Source: DASXRA01 sp963737425 (lineage in GTDB: Bacteria; Actinomycetota; Actinomycetes; Mycobacteriales; Jatrophihabitantaceae). Taken from it: a stretch of DNA of 64,000 bases. Shown in pieces: positions 1 through 9,170 of the stretch. Made by a program: the position numbers and the translations under genes. The stretch is taken from positions 62,001 to 126,000 of the forward strand of contig CAVTSX010000009.1 of NCBI GenBank assembly GCA_963737425.1, written 5' to 3'. A model generated the notes under the pieces. That model did no database searches, was not told where the DNA came from, and worked only from the letters and a program-made list of their open reading frames with translations. Every line of letters begins with the position of its first letter. The first letter of the stretch is position 1.

Positions 1-56
1 CAGGCCACCAGAACTCGTACCAGGACCCGGCGGTGGGTCTTCACCATCGCGCGCAT
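1..56 (-). CDS. Start of a cut-off gene downstream of the lipoprotein
   Basis: Only the first 18 codons lie inside the window (MRAMVKTHRRVLVRVLVA). The ATG at 56-54 follows the stop of the 880-aa lipoprotein gene after two bases, and a GGGGAGG ribosome binding site lies inside the end of that gene. Translational coupling is therefore likely. The basic then hydrophobic start would suit a signal peptide or membrane anchor, but no function can be given. Confidence 0.5.
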   Translation of the reverse strand, partial: MRAMVKTHRRVLVRVLVA

Positions 57-58
57 GC

Positions 59-2701
59 TCATGCCTCCCCGCCGGTCAGCCCGTAGGCCGGGGTCATCGT
101 TTGATCGATCGAGTTCCCGGCCTGATCAGCCGCGTGCACCTTCAGGTAGACCGAGCCGTTCGTCTGATCCAGCGGCGGCTGGTCAACCGTCGCGGTGAAC
201 GCGTTGTCGCCCGTGCTCGTGGCCGGCACCGGGGTGGTCCACGTCGTGCCGCCGTCGAAGGATTCCGACACCGTCGCCGAGACTCCGCTCGGCGCCGGCG
301 CTCCCTGCTGGCCCGACACGGTGAACGTGATCGGCAAGGGCTTACCCGCACGAGCCTGCGAGTTGAAGTCCAGCGCCAGGCTGTAGTGCAGGAACATCAG
401 TGGCAGGAACGAGCAGGACCGTGACGTGTCGGGCGAACAGTGCTCGCCGTCCGGCATGTCCGCGTGCGGGTCCGTCGGGCTCGAATGGAACGTCCACGCC
501 GTCTCGGTCGTCCCGGAGAGATCGGCGGCGGTGAAGTATCGCTGCGTCGTCCAGTCCAGCTTGTAGGTCGCGGGCCGGTGCACCAGCGGCAGGTCGAGCC
601 GGAACGGTGCGGCGAAAGCGCCCTTGAGAGTCGTGTTGTACGGAGCGGAGAGTGCCACCTCGCCGTCGCGGGTGAAGGTCAGCGAGTGGGTCGAGACATC
701 GTCCATGTAGTGGCTGGGGTCGGAGTCACCGCCGCGCAGCAGGTAGACCATGCCGTTGTCGTCCTGGCGGGTGGCCGGGGCGACCGTCGAGTCGATCCCC
801 TGCTGGGAGGTCGGATAGGGAGGGACGCCTAGCGCGCCGAAGTCGGGGATGGACGTCGACGAGGGCACTTCCGGTGCCTTGTTCCAGGTCTCGTCGATCT
901 GGCCACCCGGTTGGATCGTGCGGCGGGCGCCGTACCGTATGCCGCCGTCGAAACACTCGGTGCCGTTGTAGTAGATGCTCGCGCTCTGGAAGGCGACCAG
1001 CTTGGGGTCACCGGCGTACCAGTAGTCGGTGTGATCGCCGGGGGGCACGTTGCTCAGGTTGACGCCCTCGGGCGAGCCGCTCGCGCGCACCTCCTCGAAC
1101 GCGCCCCAGGGAAAGTAGAGATTGGGCCACAACTCCGGGGCGGCGTCCGCGCAGCCGGCATTCGCATTGTCGTAGATGTGGGAGTGCACCGTGGTCAACT
1201 TCGCGGCCGACACGGTGTAGTTCAGCGACGACGGGATCGTGCCCTCACTCGGGAAGACGAGGAAGTACCGGGGATCCGGCGTCGGTGTCGCGACCCCGGG
1301 GCCCGTGTGCAGCAGGCTCACCGCCTCGAATCCGAGGCGGCCTTGGGTCACCTTCGCCGTCGGCGTCGCCGCGATCACCGATGGGGAGTAACCGGCGCCG
1401 ATGCCGGACACCAGGCCGAGCGACTGGCCGCCGCCGCCACCGCCACCGCACCCACCACCGGTGACGCTGGCCCGCCAGACATCGATCTCGTCGATTCGCA
1501 CCGGGGTGTCGATCGCCGGCTCGATCGCCGCTTGGTAGGGCGTGGCGGTTCGCGCGTCGAGTACGACGGTCTGGTCGGCATGCACACCCAGTTGCGGTAC
1601 GACGACCAGCGCGGCGTCGGTGCCGTTGACGGTGCCGTCGTGCGGGGTGAGCACGCTGACCTCGATGCTGTACGTGCCGTCCGGCACGCTGAAGCTCACC
1701 GGGCCGGTCGCGCCCGTGACCGGCGGAACCCCGGCGCTCGGGTCGTCGGAGTTGACGAGCACCGTGCCCAGTCGCGCGTCGCCGAGGTTCTGCACCCAGC
1801 CGATGCCCGTGCCGGGAGTGCCGTCGCGGCCGATGAACTTCAGCGTCAGTGTGTGCCAGTGCTGCTTGTTGGTGCCCGCAGTGGGCAGCTGCGCCGGTGA
1901 GGCCGGAAGAGTCGGCAACTCCGGTGCGCCCTTCGGCGGGGCGAGGGCGATCGAGCCGAGCCGGGACAGCGCGGGCGACCGGGTGCGGCTTCGCCACGCC
2001 GACGCGAGCAGGCGGCCCACCGCCGGCGCCTGGGTCTTGGCCAGCGTCGCGGCCTCGGCACCGCCGGTGCGTCCGGTGGCGTGCAGGCCGGGCAGGGCGG
2101 CCGCGTCGCCGGAAACCTGCAACGGCACGGATGCCGCGTGCGCGTCATCCAATCCGGCACGCGCCAGGTAACTCGCGTCGAACAGGCGAAGATCCAGTGT
2201 CGAGCCGATGTAGGGCACGGCCGCGTCCGGGATCACGTACTGGTCGCCGCCCCAGGTGAACCGGACGAAGCCCGGTGAGCCGGTCGCGTGCACGCCCTGC
2301 GCCGGGGCGAGTGCCGGCGTTGCCACCTGGCCGCTTGGCGTCATGTCCAGCTGCACCCGGTCCCCGGTTACCAGCGTGATGGTCGCGCTCGACGGCATTT
2401 TTGCCGACGCGGGCTGCGCAAGGGCCGGGGGCCCGCCCGGATGGACCGTGAGCGGTCCGCGCGGATCGGCGAGCGCCGCGCCGTTCACATTGCCCGCGTT
2501 GGCCGCTGCCGCTGCGGCACCGCCGGCGTCGTCGGTGCTCTGCCCGCTGTAGTTGCTCGAGCACGACGGCCCGACCGCGCAACTGGTGAGCGCCATCGTC
2601 GCGCCGACGGCCAACGCCGCGGCGCCTGCGACAGCACTGAGCCTGAATGGTCGCGACGGCACCGCCGACGCGCTGACATGACGTCTGCGCAACCTGATCA
2701 C
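59..2701 (-). CDS. Secreted lipoprotein built from non-catalytic parts of S8-peptidase-like proteins
   Basis: An 880-aa protein. The GTG at 2701 is preferred because GGCAGGAGG lies six bases upstream; the longer reading frame to 2923 has no such site. A hydrophobic signal ends in the lipobox LTSC with Cys41, so the protein should be lipid-anchored outside the cell. After the signal come a VTGDRV motif and a VIPDAAVP segment that resemble the N-terminal region of large actinobacterial S8 (subtilisin-like) peptidases. The middle part (LTLKFIGRDG to VVLDARTA) resembles the region that follows the peptidase domain in that family. No Asp/His/Ser peptidase domain lies between them. A run of glycines (CGGGGGGG) lies around residue 405. 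The family link is from memory of motifs, so treat the role as unknown: binding, scaffold or surface protein. Confidence 0.8.
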   Translation of the reverse strand: MIRLRRRHVSASAVPSRPFRLSAVAGAAALAVGATMALTSCAVGPSCSSNYSGQSTDDAGGAAAAAANAGNVNGAALADPRGPLTVHPGGPPALAQPASAKMPSSATITLVTGDRVQLDMTPSGQVATPALAPAQGVHATGSPGFVRFTWGGDQYVIPDAAVPYIGSTLDLRLFDASYLARAGLDDAHAASVPLQVSGDAAALPGLHATGRTGGAEAATLAKTQAPAVGRLLASAWRSRTRSPALSRLGSIALAPPKGAPELPTLPASPAQLPTAGTNKQHWHTLTLKFIGRDGTPGTGIGWVQNLGDARLGTVLVNSDDPSAGVPPVTGATGPVSFSVPDGTYSIEVSVLTPHDGTVNGTDAALVVVPQLGVHADQTVVLDARTATPYQAAIEPAIDTPVRIDEIDVWRASVTGGGCGGGGGGGQSLGLVSGIGAGYSPSVIAATPTAKVTQGRLGFEAVSLLHTGPGVATPTPDPRYFLVFPSEGTIPSSLNYTVSAAKLTTVHSHIYDNANAGCADAAPELWPNLYFPWGAFEEVRASGSPEGVNLSNVPPGDHTDYWYAGDPKLVAFQSASIYYNGTECFDGGIRYGARRTIQPGGQIDETWNKAPEVPSSTSIPDFGALGVPPYPTSQQGIDSTVAPATRQDDNGMVYLLRGGDSDPSHYMDDVSTHSLTFTRDGEVALSAPYNTTLKGAFAAPFRLDLPLVHRPATYKLDWTTQRYFTAADLSGTTETAWTFHSSPTDPHADMPDGEHCSPDTSRSCSFLPLMFLHYSLALDFNSQARAGKPLPITFTVSGQQGAPAPSGVSATVSESFDGGTTWTTPVPATSTGDNAFTATVDQPPLDQTNGSVYLKVHAADQAGNSIDQTMTPAYGLTGGEA

Positions 2702-3005
2702 CGAGCCTCCTGCCGGTCTTCTCGTCGAGGGCCCTAAAGCGGCTCGTACTCCGCATCCGGGTCGGCCGTGTCCGCGGTTGCGTCCTGCGGCCGAGACGGC
2801 TCGTTCGCCGACGTGCCGTCCGCCGTGTCGTCGTCGGCCGGGGTGTCGGGTGACGTGGGGCCCTGCATGCCTGGTGAGTCTCGGGGGTAGGCGGCCGGTG
2901 CAGCTATTGGGCAACTGCCCCAACTTTGGTCCTAGCGGTCACGTCCCGACATTGTTTGGGCAGGCCGGGGGCCACCGCGCAGGTCGGACCGCTCGGGTGG
3001 CTGCG
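2702..3005. other. 304-base intergenic region between lipoprotein and LAL gene
   Basis: It holds the AGGAGG ribosome binding site of the lipoprotein gene at its left end, a nearly perfect inverted repeat TTGGGCA-AC-TGCCCCAA (2907-2923), and a GCCACC/GGTGGC hairpin (2971-3001) directly after the LAL stop. I see no convincing -35/-10 pair and no small gene. Confidence 0.6.
2971..3001 (-). terminator. Possible terminator hairpin after the first LAL gene
   Basis: GCCACC (2971-2976) pairs with GGTGGC (2996-3001), with an inner GGTC/GACC pair. It lies five bases beyond the stop codon of the LAL gene. There is no T-run, so intrinsic termination is uncertain. Confidence 0.35.
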
Positions 3006-5936
3006 TCAGCGACGTCCAGGGTCGATCAACCCGGTTTCGACAGCGCGAACGGCAAGCGCGGTGCGAGAGGACACCCGCAGCTTGCGCATCGCCGAATCCA
3101 GATGCCGGGCCACCGTCTTGGGCGACAGCACCAACGCCGCAGCAATCTCAGGATTACTACGCCCCGGCACCAACAACCGCACCACCTCAAGCTCCCGCGG
3201 CGAAAGCTGATCACCATAACCCTGCCGGCCACCCCGACGCGGCGAACGGACGCCCTGCGCGCGCAGCGTTGCCGCGATCTGGTCGGCGTCGGCGTTGGCT
3301 CCGAGCGCACGCAGCGTGTCGTGGGCGGTCGATAGCACGGCAACAGCGTCGGCGTCGCGTCCCACGGCGAGCAGGCAGTCGCCCTGCCGCCGGTCGGCGA
3401 GCGCCGCGTCGTACGGGCGTGGCAGAGCGGCCCACGCGGCGGACGCCTGCCCGAAGAACGTGGCCGCGCGCGCGTGTTCTCCGCGCCCCGCCGCCACGAT
3501 GCCGCGACACAACACCACCGCCGCCTGCGCAGCCGGCGCCGCCAACCGACCCACTCCCCGCCCAAACGCCCCCGCCAACCACCCCGCCTCATCAACCCGA
3601 CCCGCCGCCACCAACAGATCCACCCGAACCGGCGCAAGCTCAGTCGCCCACAACCAAATCCGCTTGCGAAGCACGATGCCCATTGCCGAATCGGTCACCG
3701 CCAACGCCTCGTCAACCCGCCCCGCAGCAAGCAACAACCGCGCCAACGCGGCGGCCGGCTCGGTCGCGCCCTCCGCGGCGCCGCGCCGCCACGCCTCCTC
3801 GACGACGAGCTGCAGGTTCTGCTCCGCCAGTGCGGTCTGGCCGGTGGCGGCCTGCAGCAACGCGCTGATGAGCAGCGCCTCGCCTCCGGTGACCGGCAGC
3901 GTGTCGTCACGTCGCGCCAGCGCTGAGGCGCGTTCGCCCAGCGTGCTCCAGTCGCCGGTGAACCAGGCGAGATGCGCGAGGGTGATCATGACGCAGTCGC
4001 GCAGACGTGGATGGTCGCGCGCCTGCGTGATCGCGAGCGCGTCCGACAGTCGTTGCCGTGCATCGGCATAGCGGCCCCAGCGCACGGCCACGTCGCCGAA
4101 GTTCGCCTGCGCCCGGGCCAGCACCGAGAAGTCCTGGCGGGCCGTCGCCAGTTGCACCGTCCGCGCGGCGACATCCCAGCCCGCCTCGTCGCCCATCAGC
4201 AGCAACGCCGTTGCCTCGTTGCCCTGGGCCCGCACGGCGTCGACGCCGTCGCACGTTGCGAGGGCGAGCGCAGCCCGTCGCAACCAGCGGCGATGCTCCG
4301 CGGCCGTCATGTCACCGCCGTGCGGCCACCCCAGGATCGTCATGCACCGGGCCGCCTCGATCGGATCGTGGCGAAGCCCGGGGATCGCGCGCTTGACCTC
4401 GGCGGTGCCCGCGTCGAAGTCCTCCATCTGATAGAGCACCCGGCCGAGTTGCGCCCGCAACTCGGCTTCGTGCCGGGACGACAGGCGACCCGTTCGCAGG
4501 ATCGCGCGCAAAGCGTCGGCCACCTCGGCGCATCGCGCCCGGCCGATCAGCACGTGAAAGGGCATCTTCCTGGTCAGCCGTACGGCCGTTTCGGCGGGCA
4601 GGTCGCCGTGGACGAGGACGGGATGCAGCAATCCGATCGCGGCGGCGTCGTCGCCGGACGCGAGCGCGAGGTCGGCCGCTGTCGCGGCATAGCGGCACCA
4701 CGGCTCGATCTCGCCGGCCTCGCGAAAATGCCGGACCAGGTGCACCGGCGAGCGCGAGCCGTCCGCTTCCAGTGCCTGCCCCGCGCGCAGGTGCATGGCC
4801 CGGCGCAACGGCGCTGGGATCGCCTCGTGCACCGCCCGGGCGGCCAGGCCGTGCCGAAACGACACGCGAGCGCCGTCACCTTCGATCAGCAGGCCCGATC
4901 CGAGCGCCTCGGCGAGTCCCGCGCGAATGTCGCCGGCCGAAGGCCCGGCGACGGCACGCAACGTGGATTCGTCGGTCGACTCGAAGAGTGTGGCCGCGGC
5001 GCGCAGCACGGTCACTGCGTCCGCGCTGTGTCGTGCCACTCGCTCGAGCACCGCGTCACGGATGGTCGGGGGAACCGCGATCTGGTCCAGCCGGCGGCGC
5101 ACCCACTCGCCGTTTTGCCGGGCCAGGTCGGCCCGGTCGGCGAGCAGCCGCACCGACTCCTCGATCGCGAGCGGCAGCCCTTCGGTCGCCTGGTGCAGGA
5201 AGGACGCGAACGCCTCGGAGACCCGCTCGTCGGCGAGCATCGACGACACCATCCGGGCCGTGCCTTCGCGATCCAGCGGCCCGAGCACGATCCGCCGCTG
5301 CAACCTGCCGGCCGGCGGTCGCGAGGTGAACCGCAGCAGCAGGGAGTCGGCCGGCACGTCGTCCGGACGGTAGGTGACGACCACGGCCGACAACGGAGGG
5401 CGGCGGGCGGCCAGGAAGAGCAGCAATTCCACCGTCGCCTCGTCGGCCCAGTGCACGTCTTCGATCACCAGGACGTCGACCGATAGACGGTCCAGCAATT
5501 CGGCCAATGCCCGGAACAGTCGATGTCGCGCCGACGTCGCGTCCTCGGCCGGTGCCAGCGCAGGCGGCAGATCAGCCGACCACTCCGGAAACAACGGCCG
5601 CAACGCCCCAGCCAACGCAGAAAGATCCAAGCCCCGCACCGACTCGACCGTCTGCCGCAGGGCATCCACCACCGCCCCCAACGTGAACGGCTCCCGAAAC
5701 GGCGGACACCCGGCCACCAACACCCGCCGCGCAACAACCCCCGGCGCAACAAGGAACTCCTGCACCAACCGGCTCTTGCCGATCCCCGCCTCACCCTCGA
5801 TCAACACCACCGCCGGCGACACCGACAGCGCCTGATCCAAAACCGCCAACTCCCGCTCACGAGCGACGAAACCCGGCGGCGACGCGACCGGCGATCGGCT
5901 CGCGCCACTGTCATTCGTGGTTGCGCGCCCGGCCAC
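3006..5936 (-). CDS. LAL-type (LuxR family) transcriptional regulator, paralogue 1
   Basis: A 976-aa member of the large ATP-binding LuxR (MalT-like) family. The N-terminal AAA/NACHT-like domain has a Walker A GEAGIGKS near residues 48-55 and a Walker B-like VLVIEDVHWAD. The middle is a long helical, repeat-rich sensor region. The C-terminus carries a LuxR helix-turn-helix (LSPRELEVVRLL...SPKTVARHLDSAMRKL). I choose GTG at 5936 because AAGGAG lies six bases upstream; a TTG at 5954 would also be open but has no site. It lies 56 bases behind paralogue 2 and probably shares its transcript. Members of this family usually activate degradative or secondary-metabolite genes in response to a small ligand. 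The adjacent sugar locus is an obvious but unproven target. Three blocks are nearly identical in DNA to paralogue 2 and have different codon use from the rest. Confidence 0.9.
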   Translation of the reverse strand: MAGRATTNDSGASRSPVASPPGFVARERELAVLDQALSVSPAVVLIEGEAGIGKSRLVQEFLVAPGVVARRVLVAGCPPFREPFTLGAVVDALRQTVESVRGLDLSALAGALRPLFPEWSADLPPALAPAEDATSARHRLFRALAELLDRLSVDVLVIEDVHWADEATVELLLFLAARRPPLSAVVVTYRPDDVPADSLLLRFTSRPPAGRLQRRIVLGPLDREGTARMVSSMLADERVSEAFASFLHQATEGLPLAIEESVRLLADRADLARQNGEWVRRRLDQIAVPPTIRDAVLERVARHSADAVTVLRAAATLFESTDESTLRAVAGPSAGDIRAGLAEALGSGLLIEGDGARVSFRHGLAARAVHEAIPAPLRRAMHLRAGQALEADGSRSPVHLVRHFREAGEIEPWCRYAATAADLALASGDDAAAIGLLHPVLVHGDLPAETAVRLTRKMPFHVLIGRARCAEVADALRAILRTGRLSSRHEAELRAQLGRVLYQMEDFDAGTAEVKRAIPGLRHDPIEAARCMTILGWPHGGDMTAAEHRRWLRRAALALATCDGVDAVRAQGNEATALLLMGDEAGWDVAARTVQLATARQDFSVLARAQANFGDVAVRWGRYADARQRLSDALAITQARDHPRLRDCVMITLAHLAWFTGDWSTLGERASALARRDDTLPVTGGEALLISALLQAATGQTALAEQNLQLVVEEAWRRGAAEGATEPAAALARLLLAAGRVDEALAVTDSAMGIVLRKRIWLWATELAPVRVDLLVAAGRVDEAGWLAGAFGRGVGRLAAPAAQAAVVLCRGIVAAGRGEHARAATFFGQASAAWAALPRPYDAALADRRQGDCLLAVGRDADAVAVLSTAHDTLRALGANADADQIAATLRAQGVRSPRRGGRQGYGDQLSPRELEVVRLLVPGRSNPEIAAALVLSPKTVARHLDSAMRKLRVSSRTALAVRAVETGLIDPGRR
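3030..3238. repeat. Near-identical block B (helix-turn-helix region), copy 1
   Basis: Encodes the LuxR helix-turn-helix. It matches 6029-6237 with about ten base differences, mostly silent. Confidence 0.8.
3507..3700. repeat. Near-identical block C of the LAL pair, copy 1
   Basis: Matches 6508-6701 with few differences. The sequence between blocks B and C is much less similar, so identity is patchy. Confidence 0.75.
5537..5880. repeat. Near-identical block A of the LAL pair, copy 1
   Basis: About 344 bases encoding the P-loop region match 8536-8879 at a constant offset of 2999, with only single-base differences visible (for example GGCGCAAC against GGCGAAAC). Confidence 0.85.
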
Positions 5937-5992
5937 CGTCGACTCCTTCGTCAAAGCTCACCAGTTCGCCGCATCCTGGCACGGCAATTGCG

Positions 5993-8929
5993 TCATCGCG
6001 CCGCAGCTTCGGGATTCGCAGCGACCAGTCCGGTTTCGACGGCGCGTACGGCAAGCGCGGTACGAGAGGACACCCGCAGCTTGCGCATCGCCGAGTCCAA
6101 ATGCCGGGCCACCGTCTTCGGCGACAGCACCAACGCCGCAGCAATCTCAGGATTACTACGCCCCGGCACCAACAACCGCACCACCTCAAGCTCCCGCGGC
6201 GAAAGCTGATCACCATAACCCTGCCGGCCACCACGACCCGGCAACCGCACCCCCAACCCCCGCAACATCACCGCAACCCGATCAGCCTCAACACTGGCCC
6301 CCAGCCCCCGCAACTCCTCCCGCGCCGCCGACAACACCCCCACCGCATCAGCATCACGCCCCGCCGCACCCAGACACTGCCCCTGCCGCACCCGCGCCAA
6401 CGCCGCGTCATACGGACGCGGCAACCCCGCCCACGCACCAGCCGCCCGCCCCAACAACCCCGCCGCCCGAACATGCTCACCCCGCGCCGCAGCCACCACT
6501 CCACGACACAACACCACCGCCGCCTGCGCAGCCGGCGCCGCCAACCGACCCACCCCCCGCCCGAACGCCCCCGCCAACCACCCCGCCTCATCAACCCGAC
6601 CCGCCGCCACCAACACATCCACCCGAACCGGCGCAAGCTCAGTCGCCCACAACCAAATCCGCTTACGCAACACCATCCCCATCGCCGAATCCGTCACTAC
6701 CAACGCCTCATCAACCTGACCAGCCACCAGCAACAACCGCGCCAACGCCGCCGCGGACTCCATCACGTACTCGTGCGCACCGCGCCGGCGCCACTCGTCG
6801 AGCACGCACCGCAGATCGCGTTCGGCGTCCGCCGCACGCCCACTCGCGAACTGCAGGAGACCCGCGACCAGGAGGCCCTCGGCGCGGGTGACCGGCAGCA
6901 GGTCGTCGTCATGCGCCAGAGCGTCCGCGCGCTCGCGCAACGCCGACCAGTCGCCGGTGAACCAGTCCAGATGGACCACGGTCGCCAGGATCACCTCGCG
7001 CAGTCGGGTCTGGTGATAGCTCTCGGCCATCTGCCGGGCCTTCTCGAGTCGGCGGTGCGCTTCTGCGTATCGGCCCCAGCGCATCGCCAGGTCGCCGAAG
7101 TTGAGGTGAGCTCGTGCGACCTGGACTCGGTCGCTGGTGTCGCCCGGCTCCTCCGGGATCTCCGCCGCCGCTTCCCAGCCCGCCTCGTCGCCGAGCATCA
7201 GCAATGCGCTCGCGGCGTCGACGACGAACCTCGGACGCTCGGCCGCCGGTATCGACCGTCGGGCGGCTGCCGCGCGGCGCAACCAGCCGCGGTGTTCAGC
7301 CACCGGCGTGTGCTCGTCGTGCGGCAAGCCGAGCAGTGTCATGCACCGCGCCGCCTCGACCGGATCGTGGCCCAGATGCGGGACGGCCCGAGCCAGCTCG
7401 ATCCGGGCCAGGCCGTACTCCTCCATCCGGAACAGCACCCGGCCGAGCTCAGCGCGAACGTCGGCCTCGGTGGCGGGAGGGAGTGGCCCGGCCTGTACCG
7501 CCGACCTGAGCGCGTCGGCGATCTGGTCGTGGCTCGACCGGGCGGTCAACGCAGAGAACGGAAACTTCTTGGTCAGCCGAACCAAGACGTCGGCCGGCAC
7601 CGCGGCGTGCGCCACGATGTCGTGCAGCAGCGCGACGGCCGTCGCGCTATCACTGGCGCCGATGGCGACATCGGCCGCCCGTTCGGCGTAACGGCACCAG
7701 TCGTCGATCTGGCCGGACTCGCGGCAATGGCGAGCCAGCTGCACCAGCGGCGCCGGCACGCTGGACTCCAGCGCGGCAGCGGCCCGCTTATGCATCGCCC
7801 GGCGCAGCGGCGCCGAGATCGCCTCGTAGACCGCCCGAGCCGGCAATGCATGCCGGAACGAGAGCCGGCGACGTGCATCCTCGACCAGCAGGTTGGAGCC
7901 GAACGCCGCAGTCAGGGCGTCGGTGAAACGAGCGGCCGGCAGTTCGGCGACGGCCTGCAGCGTGGCCTCGTCCACCGGCTCTGCGAGCACCGATGCCGCC
8001 CGCAGCACCTGCACCGCATCGGGGCCCAGCCGCCCCGTGCGCTCTACCACCGCGTCACGGATGGTCGGCGGAACCGCGATCTGGTCCAGCCGGCGGCGCA
8101 CCCACTCGCCGTTTTGCCGGGTCAGGTCGGCCCGGTCGGCGAGCAGCCGCACGGCCTCCTCGATCGCGAGCGGCAGTCCGTCGGTGTGCTCGTGCAGGAA
8201 GCCTGCGAACAGCTCGGAAAGCGGCTCACCGTCCAGCATCGACGAAACCAGGCCGGCGGTGCCGTCCCGGTCGAGGTGCTCCAGCACGATGCGCTGCTGT
8301 GCGGCGCCGGCTCGCAGCCGCGAGGCAACCCGCCGCAAGGACGAGTCGGCCGGCACGTCGTCCGGACGGTAGGTGATCACCACGCTGAGCGGTGGTGGCC
8401 GGCTGGTCGTGATGAACAGCAGGAACTCCGACGTGGCCTCGTCGGCCCAGTGCGCATCCTCGACGACCAGGACGTCGATGCATAGGCGAGCGAGCAGCTC
8501 GACCAGAGCTCGGAACAGCCGGTGCCGCGCCGACATCGCGTCCTCGGCCGGTGCCAGCGCAGGCGGCAGATCAGCCGACCACTCCGGAAACAACGGCCGC
8601 AACGCCCCAGCCAACGCAGAAAGATCCAAGCCCCGCACCGACTCGACCGTCTGCCGCAGGGCATCCACCACCGCCCCCAACGTGAACGGCTCCCGAAACG
8701 GCGGACACCCGGCCACCAACACCCGCCGCGCAACAACCCCCGGCGAAACAAGGAACTCCTGCACCAACCGGCTCTTGCCGATCCCCGCCTCACCCTCGAT
8801 CAACACCACCGCCGGCGACACCGACAGCGCCTGATCCAAAACCGCCAACTCCCGCTCACGAGCGACGAAACCCGGCGGCGACGTGCGGGCGCGGCCCCGC
8901 CGGGAGTTGCTCGTCGCATGACTCGGCAC
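5993..8929 (-). CDS. LAL-type (LuxR family) transcriptional regulator, paralogue 2
   Basis: A 978-aa protein with the same layout as paralogue 1: Walker A GEAGIGKS at residues 46-53, Walker B-like VLVVEDAHWAD, helical middle, LuxR helix-turn-helix at the C-terminus. GTG at 8929 has GAGGAG six bases upstream. The first ~130 and last ~250 residues are almost the same as in paralogue 1, while the middle differs clearly, so the two may share partners or DNA sites but sense different ligands. In the 6000-6770 part many codons end in G or T (TTG, GTT, TGT, CGT), unlike the C-ending codons of the middle and of neighbouring genes. Confidence 0.9.
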   Translation of the reverse strand: MPSHATSNSRRGRARTSPPGFVARERELAVLDQALSVSPAVVLIEGEAGIGKSRLVQEFLVSPGVVARRVLVAGCPPFREPFTLGAVVDALRQTVESVRGLDLSALAGALRPLFPEWSADLPPALAPAEDAMSARHRLFRALVELLARLCIDVLVVEDAHWADEATSEFLLFITTSRPPPLSVVITYRPDDVPADSSLRRVASRLRAGAAQQRIVLEHLDRDGTAGLVSSMLDGEPLSELFAGFLHEHTDGLPLAIEEAVRLLADRADLTRQNGEWVRRRLDQIAVPPTIRDAVVERTGRLGPDAVQVLRAASVLAEPVDEATLQAVAELPAARFTDALTAAFGSNLLVEDARRRLSFRHALPARAVYEAISAPLRRAMHKRAAAALESSVPAPLVQLARHCRESGQIDDWCRYAERAADVAIGASDSATAVALLHDIVAHAAVPADVLVRLTKKFPFSALTARSSHDQIADALRSAVQAGPLPPATEADVRAELGRVLFRMEEYGLARIELARAVPHLGHDPVEAARCMTLLGLPHDEHTPVAEHRGWLRRAAAARRSIPAAERPRFVVDAASALLMLGDEAGWEAAAEIPEEPGDTSDRVQVARAHLNFGDLAMRWGRYAEAHRRLEKARQMAESYHQTRLREVILATVVHLDWFTGDWSALRERADALAHDDDLLPVTRAEGLLVAGLLQFASGRAADAERDLRCVLDEWRRRGAHEYVMESAAALARLLLVAGQVDEALVVTDSAMGMVLRKRIWLWATELAPVRVDVLVAAGRVDEAGWLAGAFGRGVGRLAAPAAQAAVVLCRGVVAAARGEHVRAAGLLGRAAGAWAGLPRPYDAALARVRQGQCLGAAGRDADAVGVLSAAREELRGLGASVEADRVAVMLRGLGVRLPGRGGRQGYGDQLSPRELEVVRLLVPGRSNPEIAAALVLSPKTVARHLDSAMRKLRVSSRTALAVRAVETGLVAANPEAAAR
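6029..6237. repeat. Near-identical block B (helix-turn-helix region), copy 2
   Basis: Partner of 3030-3238. The DNA-recognition helix is the same in both proteins, so both may bind the same site. Confidence 0.8.
6508..6701. repeat. Near-identical block C of the LAL pair, copy 2
   Basis: Partner of 3507-3700. Confidence 0.75.
8536..8879. repeat. Near-identical block A of the LAL pair, copy 2
   Basis: Partner of 5537-5880. Identity ends abruptly on both sides, which suits gene conversion rather than plain duplication. Confidence 0.85.
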
Positions 8930-9088
8930 CGCGGACTCCTCACGGCCAGCGTCCCCCGGCTCCGCATTCTGCCCGGGCCGGCAAGGTGGGGGCCAGTTCG
9001 TTTTGCGGTGCGCGCCGGCACCACCTGGCCCGAGCGCCGTAGATCGTTACGGTCGGACACCGTGCTTGGCGTCCACGCTGGCACACCC

Positions 9089-9160
9089 TTGATCGTCTCT
9101 GTCGAAGCCGCGAGCAATGGCGGATCAAGCAGCGATGATCAAGCAGCCGATGGAAGATCG
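9089..9160 (+). repeat. Dispersed ~70-base intergenic repeat, copy 1
   Basis: The stretch beginning TTGATCGTCTCTGTCGAAGC recurs at 28750 in the same orientation. The first ~45 bases differ at about five positions; the remainder matches in patches (GATCAAG, CCGATGG). It lies between the end of the LamG glycosidase gene and the second LAL gene. No terminal inverted repeats or transposase are seen. It may be an old element remnant or a shared structured sequence. Confidence 0.6.
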
Positions 9161-9170
9161 GTTGCGGCAC

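Noticed and set aside
5921..8485. Open plus-strand frame of 854 codons
   Set aside because: Antisense shadow of LAL paralogue 2, low-complexity Pro/Arg/His sequence.
9037..9052. CCGTA-GATCGT-TACGG inverted repeat upstream of LAL paralogue 2
   Set aside because: Five-base arms with no second copy or promoter nearby; not distinguishable from chance.
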